From Candidatus Kapaibacterium sp. (GTDB taxonomy: Bacteria; Bacteroidota; Ignavibacteria; Kapaibacteriales; NICIL-2): a stretch of 64,000 bases of DNA. The notes beneath the pieces are model-generated. The model saw nothing but the letters and a program-made list of their open reading frames with translations, was not told the origin of the DNA and did not search any database. The stretch's first letter is position 1, and every line of letters starts with the position of its first letter. Shown here piece by piece: positions 1 through 9,024 of this stretch. The stretch spans positions 1,066,579 through 1,130,578 of the forward strand of contig BPHK01000001.1 in assembly GCA_026003495.1 (NCBI GenBank), in the 5' to 3' direction. Both the position numbers and the translations under genes were made by a program.

Positions 1-1
1 T

Positions 2-1648
2 GGAAGTGTCCGCACTGTCCGATGGTTTGCAACCTGGACGCAAACACCAGTGCCTCGGAGTGCGGGTGGGCCGGCTGAGCTTGCGGCATTTCTCCGCGAT
101 TCAATCGCTGCTGACGAGTATCTGGCCATGGTCTCCTGTGGTCAAGCATGGGGGCTACAATACGCACAGTACGCTTCGTCTGTTGCCGAAGCGCTTGCCC
201 TCTACGGTGCCGATAGTGCCGCACTGCTCAGCGGCAGTCGTTCGTACCTTTTCATAGGCATGCGTTCATCCAGTCGCCCGCTGGTTGCCGAGCGCATTGG
301 AAATCAGCAGCGTTGGCAAGGCGGGGATACCCTCCAGTTGCGAGTGGCGCTGCCACTTTATCCATCCCAGGCGACCCTTCAGCTGCCAGTTGCTGGTCCA
401 GCCGAGCAGTGGCAAGATGTGCGGATTGATCGCCAGTGCGTGCGATCGCATCTGCGGCTGGAAGTTTATGGGGGGCAAACTGCGGATCGAACGCCAACGC
501 TCATCACCGCTGCCGACACTAGCGAGCTATCGCTCGCTGATGTTGATGCTGCGCAGTATCCATTTCTGCGCATCGTCGTGCGACTCGAGCGCGATGGAAG
601 CGATGATTTTTCGCCATGCGCGATCACACGTGCTGTGCTCCGTTACCGTCCGCTTCCAGAACTTGCTGCAACGCTTACAGCAAGCGATGACACACCATTG
701 CGTGGGGATACGATCGTGCTGAGAGCACAAGTAGTCAATCTGGTGACTCGCAGCGGCGTGCACCAGACGGACGTTCGCTGGATGCTGCGTGATAACACGG
801 GGGCACTGATTCCAAGCGAAACGCTTCCATCGAGCTCGAGCACGCTTCTTGTCGGTGATACGGCACTCAGCGCTCTCCTTGCAACGACTTCGCTGCCAAA
901 TCAATGTACCGCAGCGCTCGCGATCGAAACGCCTCGGGATCTTTACACATTCAACAACATCGCAGACCAGCCACTGATAATCAGGGCAGACCAAACGCCG
1001 CCGGTGGTTGTTGCGATTGCCGATGGCAGCGTGCTTGGGGATACAGCGTATGTCGCAGAGCGTGTTAACCTTGACATTGTCATGCTCGATTCTGCACGGG
1101 TACCTATCACCGACTCTACGGCACTCACGGTGCGACTCAACGGCGCACTTCTCCAGCGTGTGGCAGAATCGCTTGCGTTCTATCCAACTTCTTCTGCACT
1201 GCTCCGGTGGGCAGAGTATACTCTCGCGCGTGCTGGGCTCTCGGCAAGCGTGACGCTCGAACAAGGGGTGAACGTCCTCATGGTAACGGCTCAGGATGCA
1301 GTGGGAAATAGGGCAATATCCCGCTACGTGCTCGTTGTGCCAGATGCACTCACACTTGAGGATGGAAGTGTTGCACCTAATCCTGCGCAAGAGAGCGCTC
1401 GTGTGAGCGTTCGTTACCGTGGTTTCCAGCAGCGTGTCGCTGCTTGGCTGGAGCTCTACGATGCCCTTGGTCGCCGCGTCCGCTCCGAACGAATGCAGCT
1501 TGTCAATGGCTCCAACGCGATTGCGCTTCCGCTCGAAGACCAATCCAGCGGAGGGCAGTTGCAAAGTGGGACGTACTTCTGGCGACTGTGGCTGGAGCCG
1601 GTTGGAACTAGCCAGGCAATTGGGGGAATGATTGTCGTGGTGCGTTGA
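2..1648 (+). CDS. 3' part of a type IX-secreted surface protein with C-terminal sorting domain
   Basis: The frame is open from the first base, so the gene starts upstream of the window. About 548 residues are visible. The N-terminal visible part resembles the ILEI/PANDER-like region that follows C25 peptidase domains in T9SS PorU2-type proteins (motifs AAFLRDSI, SYLFIGMR). Next come a CARDB-like beta-sandwich (RGDTIVLRAQVVN...FNNIAD, roughly residues 240-325), an Ig-like segment starting DQTPPVVV, and a final ~85 residues beginning VAPNPAQ with YDALGRRV and SGTYFWRL, the pattern of a type A T9SS sorting domain. It is expected at the cell surface or secreted. Any peptidase domain would lie outside the window, so its activity cannot be judged. 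The sorting domain is secure; the PorU2-like label is inference. Confidence 0.8.
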   Translation, partial: GSVRTVRWFATWTQTPVPRSAGGPAELAAFLRDSIAADEYLAMVSCGQAWGLQYAQYASSVAEALALYGADSAALLSGSRSYLFIGMRSSSRPLVAERIGNQQRWQGGDTLQLRVALPLYPSQATLQLPVAGPAEQWQDVRIDRQCVRSHLRLEVYGGQTADRTPTLITAADTSELSLADVDAAQYPFLRIVVRLERDGSDDFSPCAITRAVLRYRPLPELAATLTASDDTPLRGDTIVLRAQVVNLVTRSGVHQTDVRWMLRDNTGALIPSETLPSSSSTLLVGDTALSALLATTSLPNQCTAALAIETPRDLYTFNNIADQPLIIRADQTPPVVVAIADGSVLGDTAYVAERVNLDIVMLDSARVPITDSTALTVRLNGALLQRVAESLAFYPTSSALLRWAEYTLARAGLSASVTLEQGVNVLMVTAQDAVGNRAISRYVLVVPDALTLEDGSVAPNPAQESARVSVRYRGFQQRVAAWLELYDALGRRVRSERMQLVNGSNAIALPLEDQSSGGQLQSGTYFWRLWLEPVGTSQAIGGMIVVVR

Positions 1649-1694
1649 CCCTGGGGGAGATGCCACCTACCGAAATGCCTTGGCAAAAGCTCGG

Positions 1695-1703
1695 TATCTT
1701 TGC
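1695..1703 (+). promoter_or_regulatory. TAnnTTTGC promoter box before valS
   Basis: TATCTTTGC matches the Bacteroidetes -7 consensus TAnnTTTG with the extra C that recurs in this window. It lies in the gap between the T9SS gene and valS, 12 nt before the first ATG (1715) and 33 nt before the preferred one (1736). Confidence 0.55.
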
Positions 1704-1735
1704 ACCTGCACGACATGTTGTTCAGCGTTTTGCGT

Positions 1736-4450
1736 ATGCAGCGACACTTCGATCGTCACTATGACCCTTCCACTGTCGAACGCTCGTGGTATTCCGAGTG
1801 GCTTCGGCTCGATCTGTTCTCGTGCCCAGATGAAACCGATCGCCCGCGTTACAGCATTTTGATGCCACCACCGAATGTGACCGGTGTGCTGACGATGGGG
1901 CACGTGCTCAACAACACGATTCAGGATCTCTACATCCGCTATCACCGCAAGCTTGGCAAAGTAGCGTGCTGGTTCCCAGGACTTGACCACGCCGGCATTG
2001 CAACCCAAAGCAAGGTCGAAGCTGAAATCTTCCGCACAGAAGGGAAGACTCGGTGGGACTTAGGACGAGAGGAATTTCTCAAGCGTGTCTGGGAGTGGAA
2101 AGAACGCTACGGTGGCATTATCCTCGAGCAGCTCCGCTCGCTTGGGATCTCGTGCGATTGGAAGCGGACGCTCTTCACGATGGACGAAAGTGCATCGAAC
2201 GCTGTCCGCGAGGTCTTCATCCGCTTGTTCGATGCAGGGCTGATCTACCGCGGCAAGCGGATCATCAACTGGTCGCCGCAATTGCAATCGGCACTCTCCG
2301 ATGAAGAAGTCGTCTATCGCGAAGTCGAGGATACGCTCTATACGCTGGCGTATCGGCTCGAGGGGTCGGATACCGACTTCCTTCCTGTAGCTACCGTCCG
2401 TCCGGAAACGATTTTCGGCGATGTCGCTGTTGCGGTGCATCCAGAGGATGAGCGCTACCGGCATTTTGTTGGTAAGCGCGTCCGCGTGCCGCTGACCGAG
2501 CGTTATGTTCCTATCATTGCCGATCGGTACGTTGACCCGACGTTTGGGACCGGTTGCTTGAAGATCACCCCTGCGCATGACCCGAACGACTACGAGATCG
2601 GTGTCCGTCATGGCTTGCCGGTGCTTGTTTCCATCGGACCAGACGGGCGACTCAATGACGTCGCTGGCCGCTACAGTGGCTTGGATCGCTTCGAAGCGCG
2701 ACGGCAAATCGTCGAGGATTTGCGTGCGGAAGGGCTGATCCTGGCAGAAGCACAGTATAGCCACAACGTCGGCTTTTCTGAACGTAGCGGCGAACCGATC
2801 GAGCCGTACTACAGCGACCAATGGTTCGTGCGCATGCAGCCGCTTGCTGAGCCTGCCTTGGAAGTTGTCCTCAATGGCATGATCCGCTTTTTCCCGGAGC
2901 ATTGGGTGAAGACCTATGAGCACTGGATGCGCAACATTCGAGATTGGTGCATTTCGCGGCAACTGTGGTGGGGACATCGCATCCCGGTGTACTACGCGCC
3001 CGATGGACGCTATACTGCCGCTCGGAGTATCGAGCACGCACGCGAAAAGCTGGGGCTTGGACCGGATGCGGAGCTCTGGCAAGATGAAGACTCGCTTGAT
3101 ACGTGGTTCTCGTCGTGGCTGTGGATGCTAACGACGATGCGGTGGCTCCACGACGGCAAGACCGAAGAGACACCGATCCTGCGGACGTACCTTCCGACGG
3201 ATTTGCTCGTCACCGGGCCGGATATCATCTTTTTCTGGGTCGCACGTATGATCATGGCCTCGCTGTACTTCCGCGGTGTTATTCCGTTCCGGGACGTGTA
3301 CTTTACCAGCATCATCCGTGACGACAAGGGGCGCAAGATGTCTAAATCGCTCGGGAATTCGCCCGACCCGCTTGCGCTCATCAGCAAGTATGGCGCCGAT
3401 GCAGTGCGATATACGGTGCTCTACCTGGCGCCAGTTGGGCAGGATGTCCGCATCACTGTTGACCCGGTAACGCAAGATGCACCACAGATGGAGCTGGGGC
3501 GAAACTTCGCCAACAAGCTGTGGAACGCTGCGCGCTTTCTGGCACTGAAAGCAGATGATGTGGGCGTTGGAGCGGAGCGCTCGCCACTGCCAGCAGAGGA
3601 GGAACTGAGCATTGCCGAGCTATGGATTCGTTCCCGCTTGCACGCAACGATTGATGCAGTGCGCGATTGCCTCGAACGCTACCGCATCAACGACTACGTC
3701 CGGACGCTTTACGATTTCTTCTGGCATGACTACTGCGACTGGTACATCGAAATGCTCAAAGCACGTCTCGATGCTACCAGTGCGGTAGAGCGAAAGCAAG
3801 CACTGGTGCGGTTTGCGCTCGGCATCTTTGAAGATGCGCTCGGGTTGCTCCATCCGCTCATGCCGTTTGTGACCGAGGAAATCTGGCACCGACTGGGGAT
3901 GCGGTCACAGGAGGAGTCGCTCTGCACAACACTTCTGCCAGCATACAACCCAGCCTGGCGCAATGAGCGTGTCGAGCAGCAGATGGCGATTCTGATGCAG
4001 ATCGTCGAAAGCTTCCGGATGCTCAAAGCCACTGCAAATGCAAAGCCAAACGAGCAACCGCCTGCGTTCATCCGTGCTACAGCAGATTCCGTTGGTGTGA
4101 TCGAAGCCCATCGCGTTCTCATCGGCTCGCTGGCGCGGATTGCTGAGCCAGCAATCCTTCCCGCTGATGATCCAAAGCCGAGCGGTGCCCTCTCTGCGTT
4201 AGTACGCGATATCGAGCTGTACTTGGTCGTCGGCGACCATGTGCTCGATCGTGAGCGCCAGCGCTTGCTCGCAGAGCGACAGCGGCTCGAACACCTGCTT
4301 TTGCAGACACGAGCGCGGCTATCGAACTTGCACTTTGTCGAACGCGCAAATCCAGATGTCGTCGAGCGCGAACGCGCCAAGGAAGCAACCCTTGCCGACG
4401 CGCTAGAGAAAGTCCTCGCAAGTTTGCAGCACCTTTCGGAGACATCGTGA
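1736..4450 (+). CDS. valS: Valyl-tRNA synthetase
   Basis: Class Ia aminoacyl-tRNA synthetase that charges tRNA-Val in the cytoplasm. The 904-residue product begins with the family pattern YDPSTVERSWY, carries the HIGH-type motif GHVLN after PPPNVTG, the CP1 editing domain (TVRPETIFGDVA), the WWGHRIPVYY region, the KMSKS motif RKMSKSLGNSPDP, an anticodon-binding region with a DWYIEM motif, and a C-terminal coiled coil rich in Arg/Leu/Glu. Length is normal. An in-frame ATG at 1715 would add seven residues and sits closer to the promoter box, so the start is uncertain by that much. Its TGA overlaps the next gene as TGATG. Confidence 0.97.
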   Translation: MQRHFDRHYDPSTVERSWYSEWLRLDLFSCPDETDRPRYSILMPPPNVTGVLTMGHVLNNTIQDLYIRYHRKLGKVACWFPGLDHAGIATQSKVEAEIFRTEGKTRWDLGREEFLKRVWEWKERYGGIILEQLRSLGISCDWKRTLFTMDESASNAVREVFIRLFDAGLIYRGKRIINWSPQLQSALSDEEVVYREVEDTLYTLAYRLEGSDTDFLPVATVRPETIFGDVAVAVHPEDERYRHFVGKRVRVPLTERYVPIIADRYVDPTFGTGCLKITPAHDPNDYEIGVRHGLPVLVSIGPDGRLNDVAGRYSGLDRFEARRQIVEDLRAEGLILAEAQYSHNVGFSERSGEPIEPYYSDQWFVRMQPLAEPALEVVLNGMIRFFPEHWVKTYEHWMRNIRDWCISRQLWWGHRIPVYYAPDGRYTAARSIEHAREKLGLGPDAELWQDEDSLDTWFSSWLWMLTTMRWLHDGKTEETPILRTYLPTDLLVTGPDIIFFWVARMIMASLYFRGVIPFRDVYFTSIIRDDKGRKMSKSLGNSPDPLALISKYGADAVRYTVLYLAPVGQDVRITVDPVTQDAPQMELGRNFANKLWNAARFLALKADDVGVGAERSPLPAEEELSIAELWIRSRLHATIDAVRDCLERYRINDYVRTLYDFFWHDYCDWYIEMLKARLDATSAVERKQALVRFALGIFEDALGLLHPLMPFVTEEIWHRLGMRSQEESLCTTLLPAYNPAWRNERVEQQMAILMQIVESFRMLKATANAKPNEQPPAFIRATADSVGVIEAHRVLIGSLARIAEPAILPADDPKPSGALSALVRDIELYLVVGDHVLDRERQRLLAERQRLEHLLLQTRARLSNLHFVERANPDVVERERAKEATLADALEKVLASLQHLSETS

Positions 4451-5652
4451 TGCACGAAGTGTATCTCTGCAATCCACTTCGAACGCCGGTCGGGAAGTAT
4501 GGCGGTGCGCTCAGTTCCATTCGCCCTGACGACATGGCAGCACTTGTGCTTCGTGCTGTTGTCGAACGCGCTGGCATAGATCCCGCTGCGATTGATGACG
4601 TCATCATGGGCTGTGCCAATCAAGCGGGTGAAGACAATCGGAACGTCGCGCGGATGGCGGTCTTGCTGGCGGGATTTCCGTATCGTGTGCCAGCGGTGAC
4701 GGTCAATCGGCTCTGCGCCTCGTCGTTGGAGGCAGTCATTGTTGCAGCGCGCGCAATTCGAGCTGGGGAGGCTGATCTCATCATCGCAGGTGGTGTCGAG
4801 TCAATGTCGCGTGCGCCATACGTGCTGCCCAAGAACGTCAGCGGTCGCGCAAGCTTTGGAAACCTGATCGCCTACGATACAGCGCTCGGCTGGCGCTTTC
4901 CCAATCCAGCAATGGAAAAACTTTTCCCGCTCGAAACGATGGGCGAGACTGCGGAAAACGTCGCCGAACGCTACCACATCAGCCGCGATGACCAAGACGC
5001 ATACGCGCTTGCCTCGCACCAACGGACACTGGCAGCATATGCGGATGGATTTCTGCAGGAGGAAATTCTTCCCGTAACCGTTCGCGACGAAAAAGGCAAT
5101 ACTGCAACAATCGAACGCGACGAAGGACCACGTTCGGATACGTCGCTGGAAAAGCTCGCCAAACTTCGTCCTGCATTCCGCCCGAATGGAACAGTGACCG
5201 CTGGGAATTCATCCTCGCTCAACGATGGTGCAGGGGTGCTCATCGTCGCAAGTGAAGCGGCCGTCAAGCAGCACAATCTTCGTCCGCTGGCACGCTACAT
5301 CGCTGGCCATGCAGCAGGCGTTGATCCGCGCTTGATGGGGATCGGACCAGTCGAGGCTATTCCTGGCGCACTCCGGAAAGCCGGCATTTCGATCGAGGAG
5401 GTTGACCTGTTTGAAATCAACGAGGCGTTCGCTGCGCAGGTGCTTGCCTGCCAGCGTCTGCTCAACATTCCACTCGACCGACTCAATGTGTTCGGAGGAG
5501 CGATCGCAATCGGGCACCCGCTCGGTATGAGCGGTGTTCGCATTCTTGGGACGCTCATTCGCGGTCTGCATCGGCGTGGTGGACGCTACGGCGTCGCTTC
5601 GCTGTGCATCGGCGTTGGCCAAGGGCTTGCTGCTGTGGTCGAACGTGTCTGA
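4450..5652 (+). CDS. Acetyl-CoA acetyltransferase (thiolase, PcaF/FadA type)
   Basis: A 400-residue degradative or biosynthetic thiolase that condenses or cleaves acyl-CoA with CoA. The catalytic set is complete: nucleophile Cys89 (NRLCASSLEA), His356 (GHPLGMSG) and Cys386 (ASLCIGVGQG). EINEAFAAQVLA is the standard third motif. The start is the ATG fused to the valS stop (TGATG); a GTG one codon upstream is possible. It follows valS and precedes the FAD/Fe-S dehydrogenase in one + strand run. Substrate chain length (acetoacetyl-, 3-ketoacyl- or beta-ketoadipyl-CoA) cannot be told from sequence. Confidence 0.93.
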   Translation: MHEVYLCNPLRTPVGKYGGALSSIRPDDMAALVLRAVVERAGIDPAAIDDVIMGCANQAGEDNRNVARMAVLLAGFPYRVPAVTVNRLCASSLEAVIVAARAIRAGEADLIIAGGVESMSRAPYVLPKNVSGRASFGNLIAYDTALGWRFPNPAMEKLFPLETMGETAENVAERYHISRDDQDAYALASHQRTLAAYADGFLQEEILPVTVRDEKGNTATIERDEGPRSDTSLEKLAKLRPAFRPNGTVTAGNSSSLNDGAGVLIVASEAAVKQHNLRPLARYIAGHAAGVDPRLMGIGPVEAIPGALRKAGISIEEVDLFEINEAFAAQVLACQRLLNIPLDRLNVFGGAIAIGHPLGMSGVRILGTLIRGLHRRGGRYGVASLCIGVGQGLAAVVERV

Positions 5653-5662
5653 ACGTTTACAG

Positions 5663-8404
5663 ATGACGCCGGAAGATCGCTTAGCTGCAGTGCTCGGGCG
5701 CGAGCGTGTTTCAACTGCGCTGCTCGATCGTGTGGCGTATTCGTCCGACGCAAGCCTCTACCAACTCATCCCACGCGCCGTTGCTCGGGTGCGGAGCATT
5801 GCCGACGTCCAAGAGCTGTTTGCGTGGAGCCGCAGGGAGCGCGTGCCAGTGACGTTTCGCGCTGCAGGGACAAGTCTTTCAGGGCAAGCTGTTACGGACA
5901 ACGTTCTGGCAGTGGTCGAGGGGTTCGACACATTCCACGTCGCGCCTGATGGTAGCAGTGTTACCGCAGGCTGCTCGTTGCGTGGCGGATATGTCAATGC
6001 ACGGCTCCACCCGAATCATTGTCGCATCGGTCCGGACCCTGCTTCGATTGATGCGTGTACGATCGGCGGTATCGTAGCCAACAACGCAAGCGGGATGTGC
6101 TGCGGCATTGCGCAGAATGCCTATCACACGTTGCGGGGAATGACGCTCGTATTGCTGTCGGGCCTTGTTCTCAACACGCGCGACATTGCCGCAGCCGATG
6201 CACTCCTTGCTGCGAGGGAGCCAGCACTCTATGCCGGGCTTGCCTCGCTGCGAGATGAGATCCGTGCTGACCGTGAGCTTAGCGAACTGATTCGCCACCG
6301 CACGCGGCTCAAGAACACGATGGGCTACTCGCTGTCTGCTTTCCTCGACTACGATCGGCCGGCGGACATTCTCCAGCACCTGATGGTTGGCAGCGAGGGG
6401 ACGCTCGGATTCATCGCCGATGTAACGCTGGCGACAGTTCCTGAGCCACCGTTTGCGGCTACACTCCTTGCTGGGTTTGACTCCATTGCTGCCGCATGCG
6501 ATGCAATTACTCCCTTCGATGACGTCGGCGCAGTTGCCATCGAGCTCATGGATGATGCCACCCTACGGGCAATCCGACGGTATGCGAGCAAACACGAGAC
6601 GATACGTTTGCCACAGTGCGCAGCGCTCCTTGTCGAATGCCGAAGTGCTGATCCTGAGCGCGCCCGCGAGCTTGGCGTGATGCTGGCTCGTGTTGCGCAG
6701 CGGTGCAACGCGCGCGAGCATTTCCTGGCCGCCAATGAACGCGAGCGTGCACTGCTTTGGCACCTGCGGAAAGGGGCAATGCCGAGCGTTGGAGCAGCGC
6801 GCAGACCAAGCAGCGCACTCATCAATGAAGATGTGGCATTTCCCCGTGAGCAGCTCGCTCGGGCAGTTACTGACCTCGGTGCGATGCTCCACGAGCATGG
6901 ATTTGCAGATGCTGTGATCTTCGGGCACGCTCGCGATGGCAACATGCATTTTGCTTTTTCACTCAACTCTGACAGGCTCGAGCGGTACGAGGCATTCATG
7001 GATGCGCTGGCAACGCTTGTTGTGGAGCGGTACGATGGCTCGCTGAAAGCCGAGCATAGCACCGGACGCAACATGGCGCCCTACCTAGAGCAGCAGTGGG
7101 GAGCAAAAGCGACTGCGATCATGTGGCGCATCAAGGAGCTCTTCGATCCAGAGCATCTGCTCAATCGTGATGTCGTGCTCTCGCGTGACCGAAAGCTCCA
7201 CCTGCGGAACATCAAGACGTTGCCACAGGTGCACCCGCTCGTGGAGCGATGCATCGAGTGCGGATTTTGCGAGCGTGTCTGCCCATCGGCAGGATTGACG
7301 CTCTCACCGCGTCAGCGCATCGTAGTACTGCGGCAGATCGAGCGCTGCCGCATCGCTGGCGAACTCGATGCACTGCGGGTTCTCGAACGTGACTATCGCT
7401 ACGCGGGCGAAGAAACCTGCGCAGCCGATGGTCTGTGCATGCTGGCATGTCCGGTAGGGATTGATACCGGTCAGCTGACGCTCGCGCGGCGTGCAACGCG
7501 GCGACTTCCGCTTGGAAAAGTGATTGCAGCCAGATTCACCCGCGCATGGATTGCGAGCCTCGGCGCAGCGCTCGCCACAGCACGTTGGGCCGCTCACGTT
7601 CTCGGCCAGGGGCAGCTCCACAAGCTGACACGATGGGTATCCGATCGCCTCCATACTCCCGTCTGGCTTCCGACGATGGGTGTGCCTGATCGCATTGCAT
7701 CACATCGGAGCAATGTTGCACAGATGGTGTATCTGCCGTCGTGCATGGCGTGCTTTGGTGGGAGAAGTGGGGATACATCAGTTTCGGAAGCGCTGTTTGC
7801 GCTCGCAAAGCGAGCCGGAATGCCGATTGCTGTTGCATCATCTGCTGGGAGGGTCTGCTGCGGTCAGCCGTGGCACTCCAGTGGTGCACAGCATGCATTC
7901 CAACGAGTGCAGGCCAAGTGGCTCCAGGCAGCGCATTCTGCTAGCGACAGCGGACGAATCCCGGTTGTGCTCGATAGCTCTTCGTGCGCTCTCTCCCTTC
8001 GGCGGACGCCATCGGAGCTTCGAATTCTCGATCCGGTCGAGGCTGTGGCACAACTTGTGCCGGCAGTCGCTCGGCGTGTTCGCCGTAGGTATCGCGTTGT
8101 GCTGCATCCTGGCTGCTCGCTTGAACGACTCAGGCAGCGCGAGTCCCTTGTTGGTTTCCTTGAGCAACTCGGATGCGAAGTCATCGTCCCACTCAATGCA
8201 GGTTGCTGCGGAGTAGCAGGGGATCGCGGCTTGCGGTATGCCGAGCTTCCTGCACATGCGCTTCTGCGGGAGGCAGCCGAGATCGCCAGTGTAGATGCGG
8301 ATTTCTACATCGCGGTCAATCTCCCATGTCAGTGGCAGTTGGCGTTCGCGACGGGAAAGCCGTTTGTGCACCTCTGGCAAGCACTCGAGCAGATGAGCCG
8401 ATGA
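5663..8404 (+). CDS. Fused FAD-linked oxidase / Fe-S dehydrogenase (D-lactate or glycolate dehydrogenase-like)
   Basis: A 913-residue fusion of a flavoprotein and an iron-sulfur/heterodisulfide-reductase-like module, as in Fe-S D-lactate dehydrogenases of the GlcD-GlcF type. Order: FAD_binding_4 domain (FRAAGTSLSGQ, GGIVANNASGMCCG), FAD-oxidase C domain to about residue 510 ending HSTGRNMAPYLE, two 4Fe-4S motifs at about 528-600 (CIECGFCERVCPS; CAADGLCMLACPVG), then two CCG domains (GRVCCGQPWHSSG; CNAGCCG-like NAGCCGVAGDRG). It would oxidise a 2-hydroxy acid and pass electrons to the quinone pool at the inner membrane. The start ATG is 10 bases after the thiolase stop; longer in-frame starts read through thiolase. 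It overlaps the next gene as ATGA. The substrate is unproven. Confidence 0.88.
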   Translation: MTPEDRLAAVLGRERVSTALLDRVAYSSDASLYQLIPRAVARVRSIADVQELFAWSRRERVPVTFRAAGTSLSGQAVTDNVLAVVEGFDTFHVAPDGSSVTAGCSLRGGYVNARLHPNHCRIGPDPASIDACTIGGIVANNASGMCCGIAQNAYHTLRGMTLVLLSGLVLNTRDIAAADALLAAREPALYAGLASLRDEIRADRELSELIRHRTRLKNTMGYSLSAFLDYDRPADILQHLMVGSEGTLGFIADVTLATVPEPPFAATLLAGFDSIAAACDAITPFDDVGAVAIELMDDATLRAIRRYASKHETIRLPQCAALLVECRSADPERARELGVMLARVAQRCNAREHFLAANERERALLWHLRKGAMPSVGAARRPSSALINEDVAFPREQLARAVTDLGAMLHEHGFADAVIFGHARDGNMHFAFSLNSDRLERYEAFMDALATLVVERYDGSLKAEHSTGRNMAPYLEQQWGAKATAIMWRIKELFDPEHLLNRDVVLSRDRKLHLRNIKTLPQVHPLVERCIECGFCERVCPSAGLTLSPRQRIVVLRQIERCRIAGELDALRVLERDYRYAGEETCAADGLCMLACPVGIDTGQLTLARRATRRLPLGKVIAARFTRAWIASLGAALATARWAAHVLGQGQLHKLTRWVSDRLHTPVWLPTMGVPDRIASHRSNVAQMVYLPSCMACFGGRSGDTSVSEALFALAKRAGMPIAVASSAGRVCCGQPWHSSGAQHAFQRVQAKWLQAAHSASDSGRIPVVLDSSSCALSLRRTPSELRILDPVEAVAQLVPAVARRVRRRYRVVLHPGCSLERLRQRESLVGFLEQLGCEVIVPLNAGCCGVAGDRGLRYAELPAHALLREAAEIASVDADFYIAVNLPCQWQLAFATGKPFVHLWQALEQMSR

Positions 8405-9024
8405 GATTGCCACCGCCCCTAGATGAGCACTACCGACACTTTGCACCTGCTATTGATCAGCGATTGCAGGAGTTCAAGGCGCAAAAGAGCAAACACGATG
8501 TTTTCTATGAGTTCTGCTACTGCATTTGCACTCCGCAGAGCAAAGCGCGCAATGCATGGCAGGTTGTCGAACACCTCCGTGCGGCGCAGTTCTACGAGCA
8601 GGGGTTCGATCCGACGCCTGTCCTTGCCGATGCAGCGCACTACATCCGATTTCACCGCACAAAAGCGCGTCGTCTCCTTGCACTTCGCACGCAGTTCGGT
8701 GCGATCGGCACTGCACTTGCGCAGCAATCAACCTCCCAGGAGCTACGGCGGTGGATTGCTCAAAACGTCACGGGTTTTGGACTCAAGGAAGCAAGTCACG
8801 TCCTCCGCAATCTTGGGCGCTTCGACGTCGCAATTATTGATCGGCACATCCTCCGCAACCTTGTGCGCTATGGTGTTCTCGCATGTGCAGCGCAACCACG
8901 GACGGAAGCGCAGTATCGAGTAATCGAACGTGCATTTATGAATTTCGCGCGCACCTGCGGTATTGAACTTCAAGCACTCGATCTTCTGCTATGGGCAATC
9001 GAAACCGGCGAGGTTCTCAAGTAG
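8401..9024 (+). CDS. ogg: 8-oxoguanine DNA glycosylase/AP lyase, Ogg2 type
   Basis: A 207-residue HhH-GPD glycosylase of the archaeal/Thermotoga Ogg2 family, removing 8-oxoguanine from DNA and cutting the abasic site. The helix-hairpin-helix motif GFGLKEASHVLRNLG carries the catalytic lysine at residue 129, and AIIDRHILR supplies the catalytic aspartate at 147; these fit the family's usual length and positions. The start ATG overlaps the TGA of the dehydrogenase gene (ATGA). A longer open frame upstream of this ATG is noise. Ogg2 is much less common in bacteria than MutM/Fpg, so its presence suggests transfer or a thermophilic ancestry. Confidence 0.9.
   Translation: MRLPPPLDEHYRHFAPAIDQRLQEFKAQKSKHDVFYEFCYCICTPQSKARNAWQVVEHLRAAQFYEQGFDPTPVLADAAHYIRFHRTKARRLLALRTQFGAIGTALAQQSTSQELRRWIAQNVTGFGLKEASHVLRNLGRFDVAIIDRHILRNLVRYGVLACAAQPRTEAQYRVIERAFMNFARTCGIELQALDLLLWAIETGEVLK

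Noticed and set aside
2-1648. Calling the first gene a PorU2/C25 peptidase
   Set aside because: The catalytic region would be upstream of the window, and only accessory domains and the sorting domain are visible.
527-1666. 379-codon Arg/Cys-rich open frame antisense to the T9SS protein
   Set aside because: The composition is that of a reverse-complement shadow, and the + strand frame has clear sorting-domain motifs.
2060-3082. 340-codon open frame antisense to valS
   Set aside because: It lies wholly within conserved synthetase sequence and has no recognisable domain.
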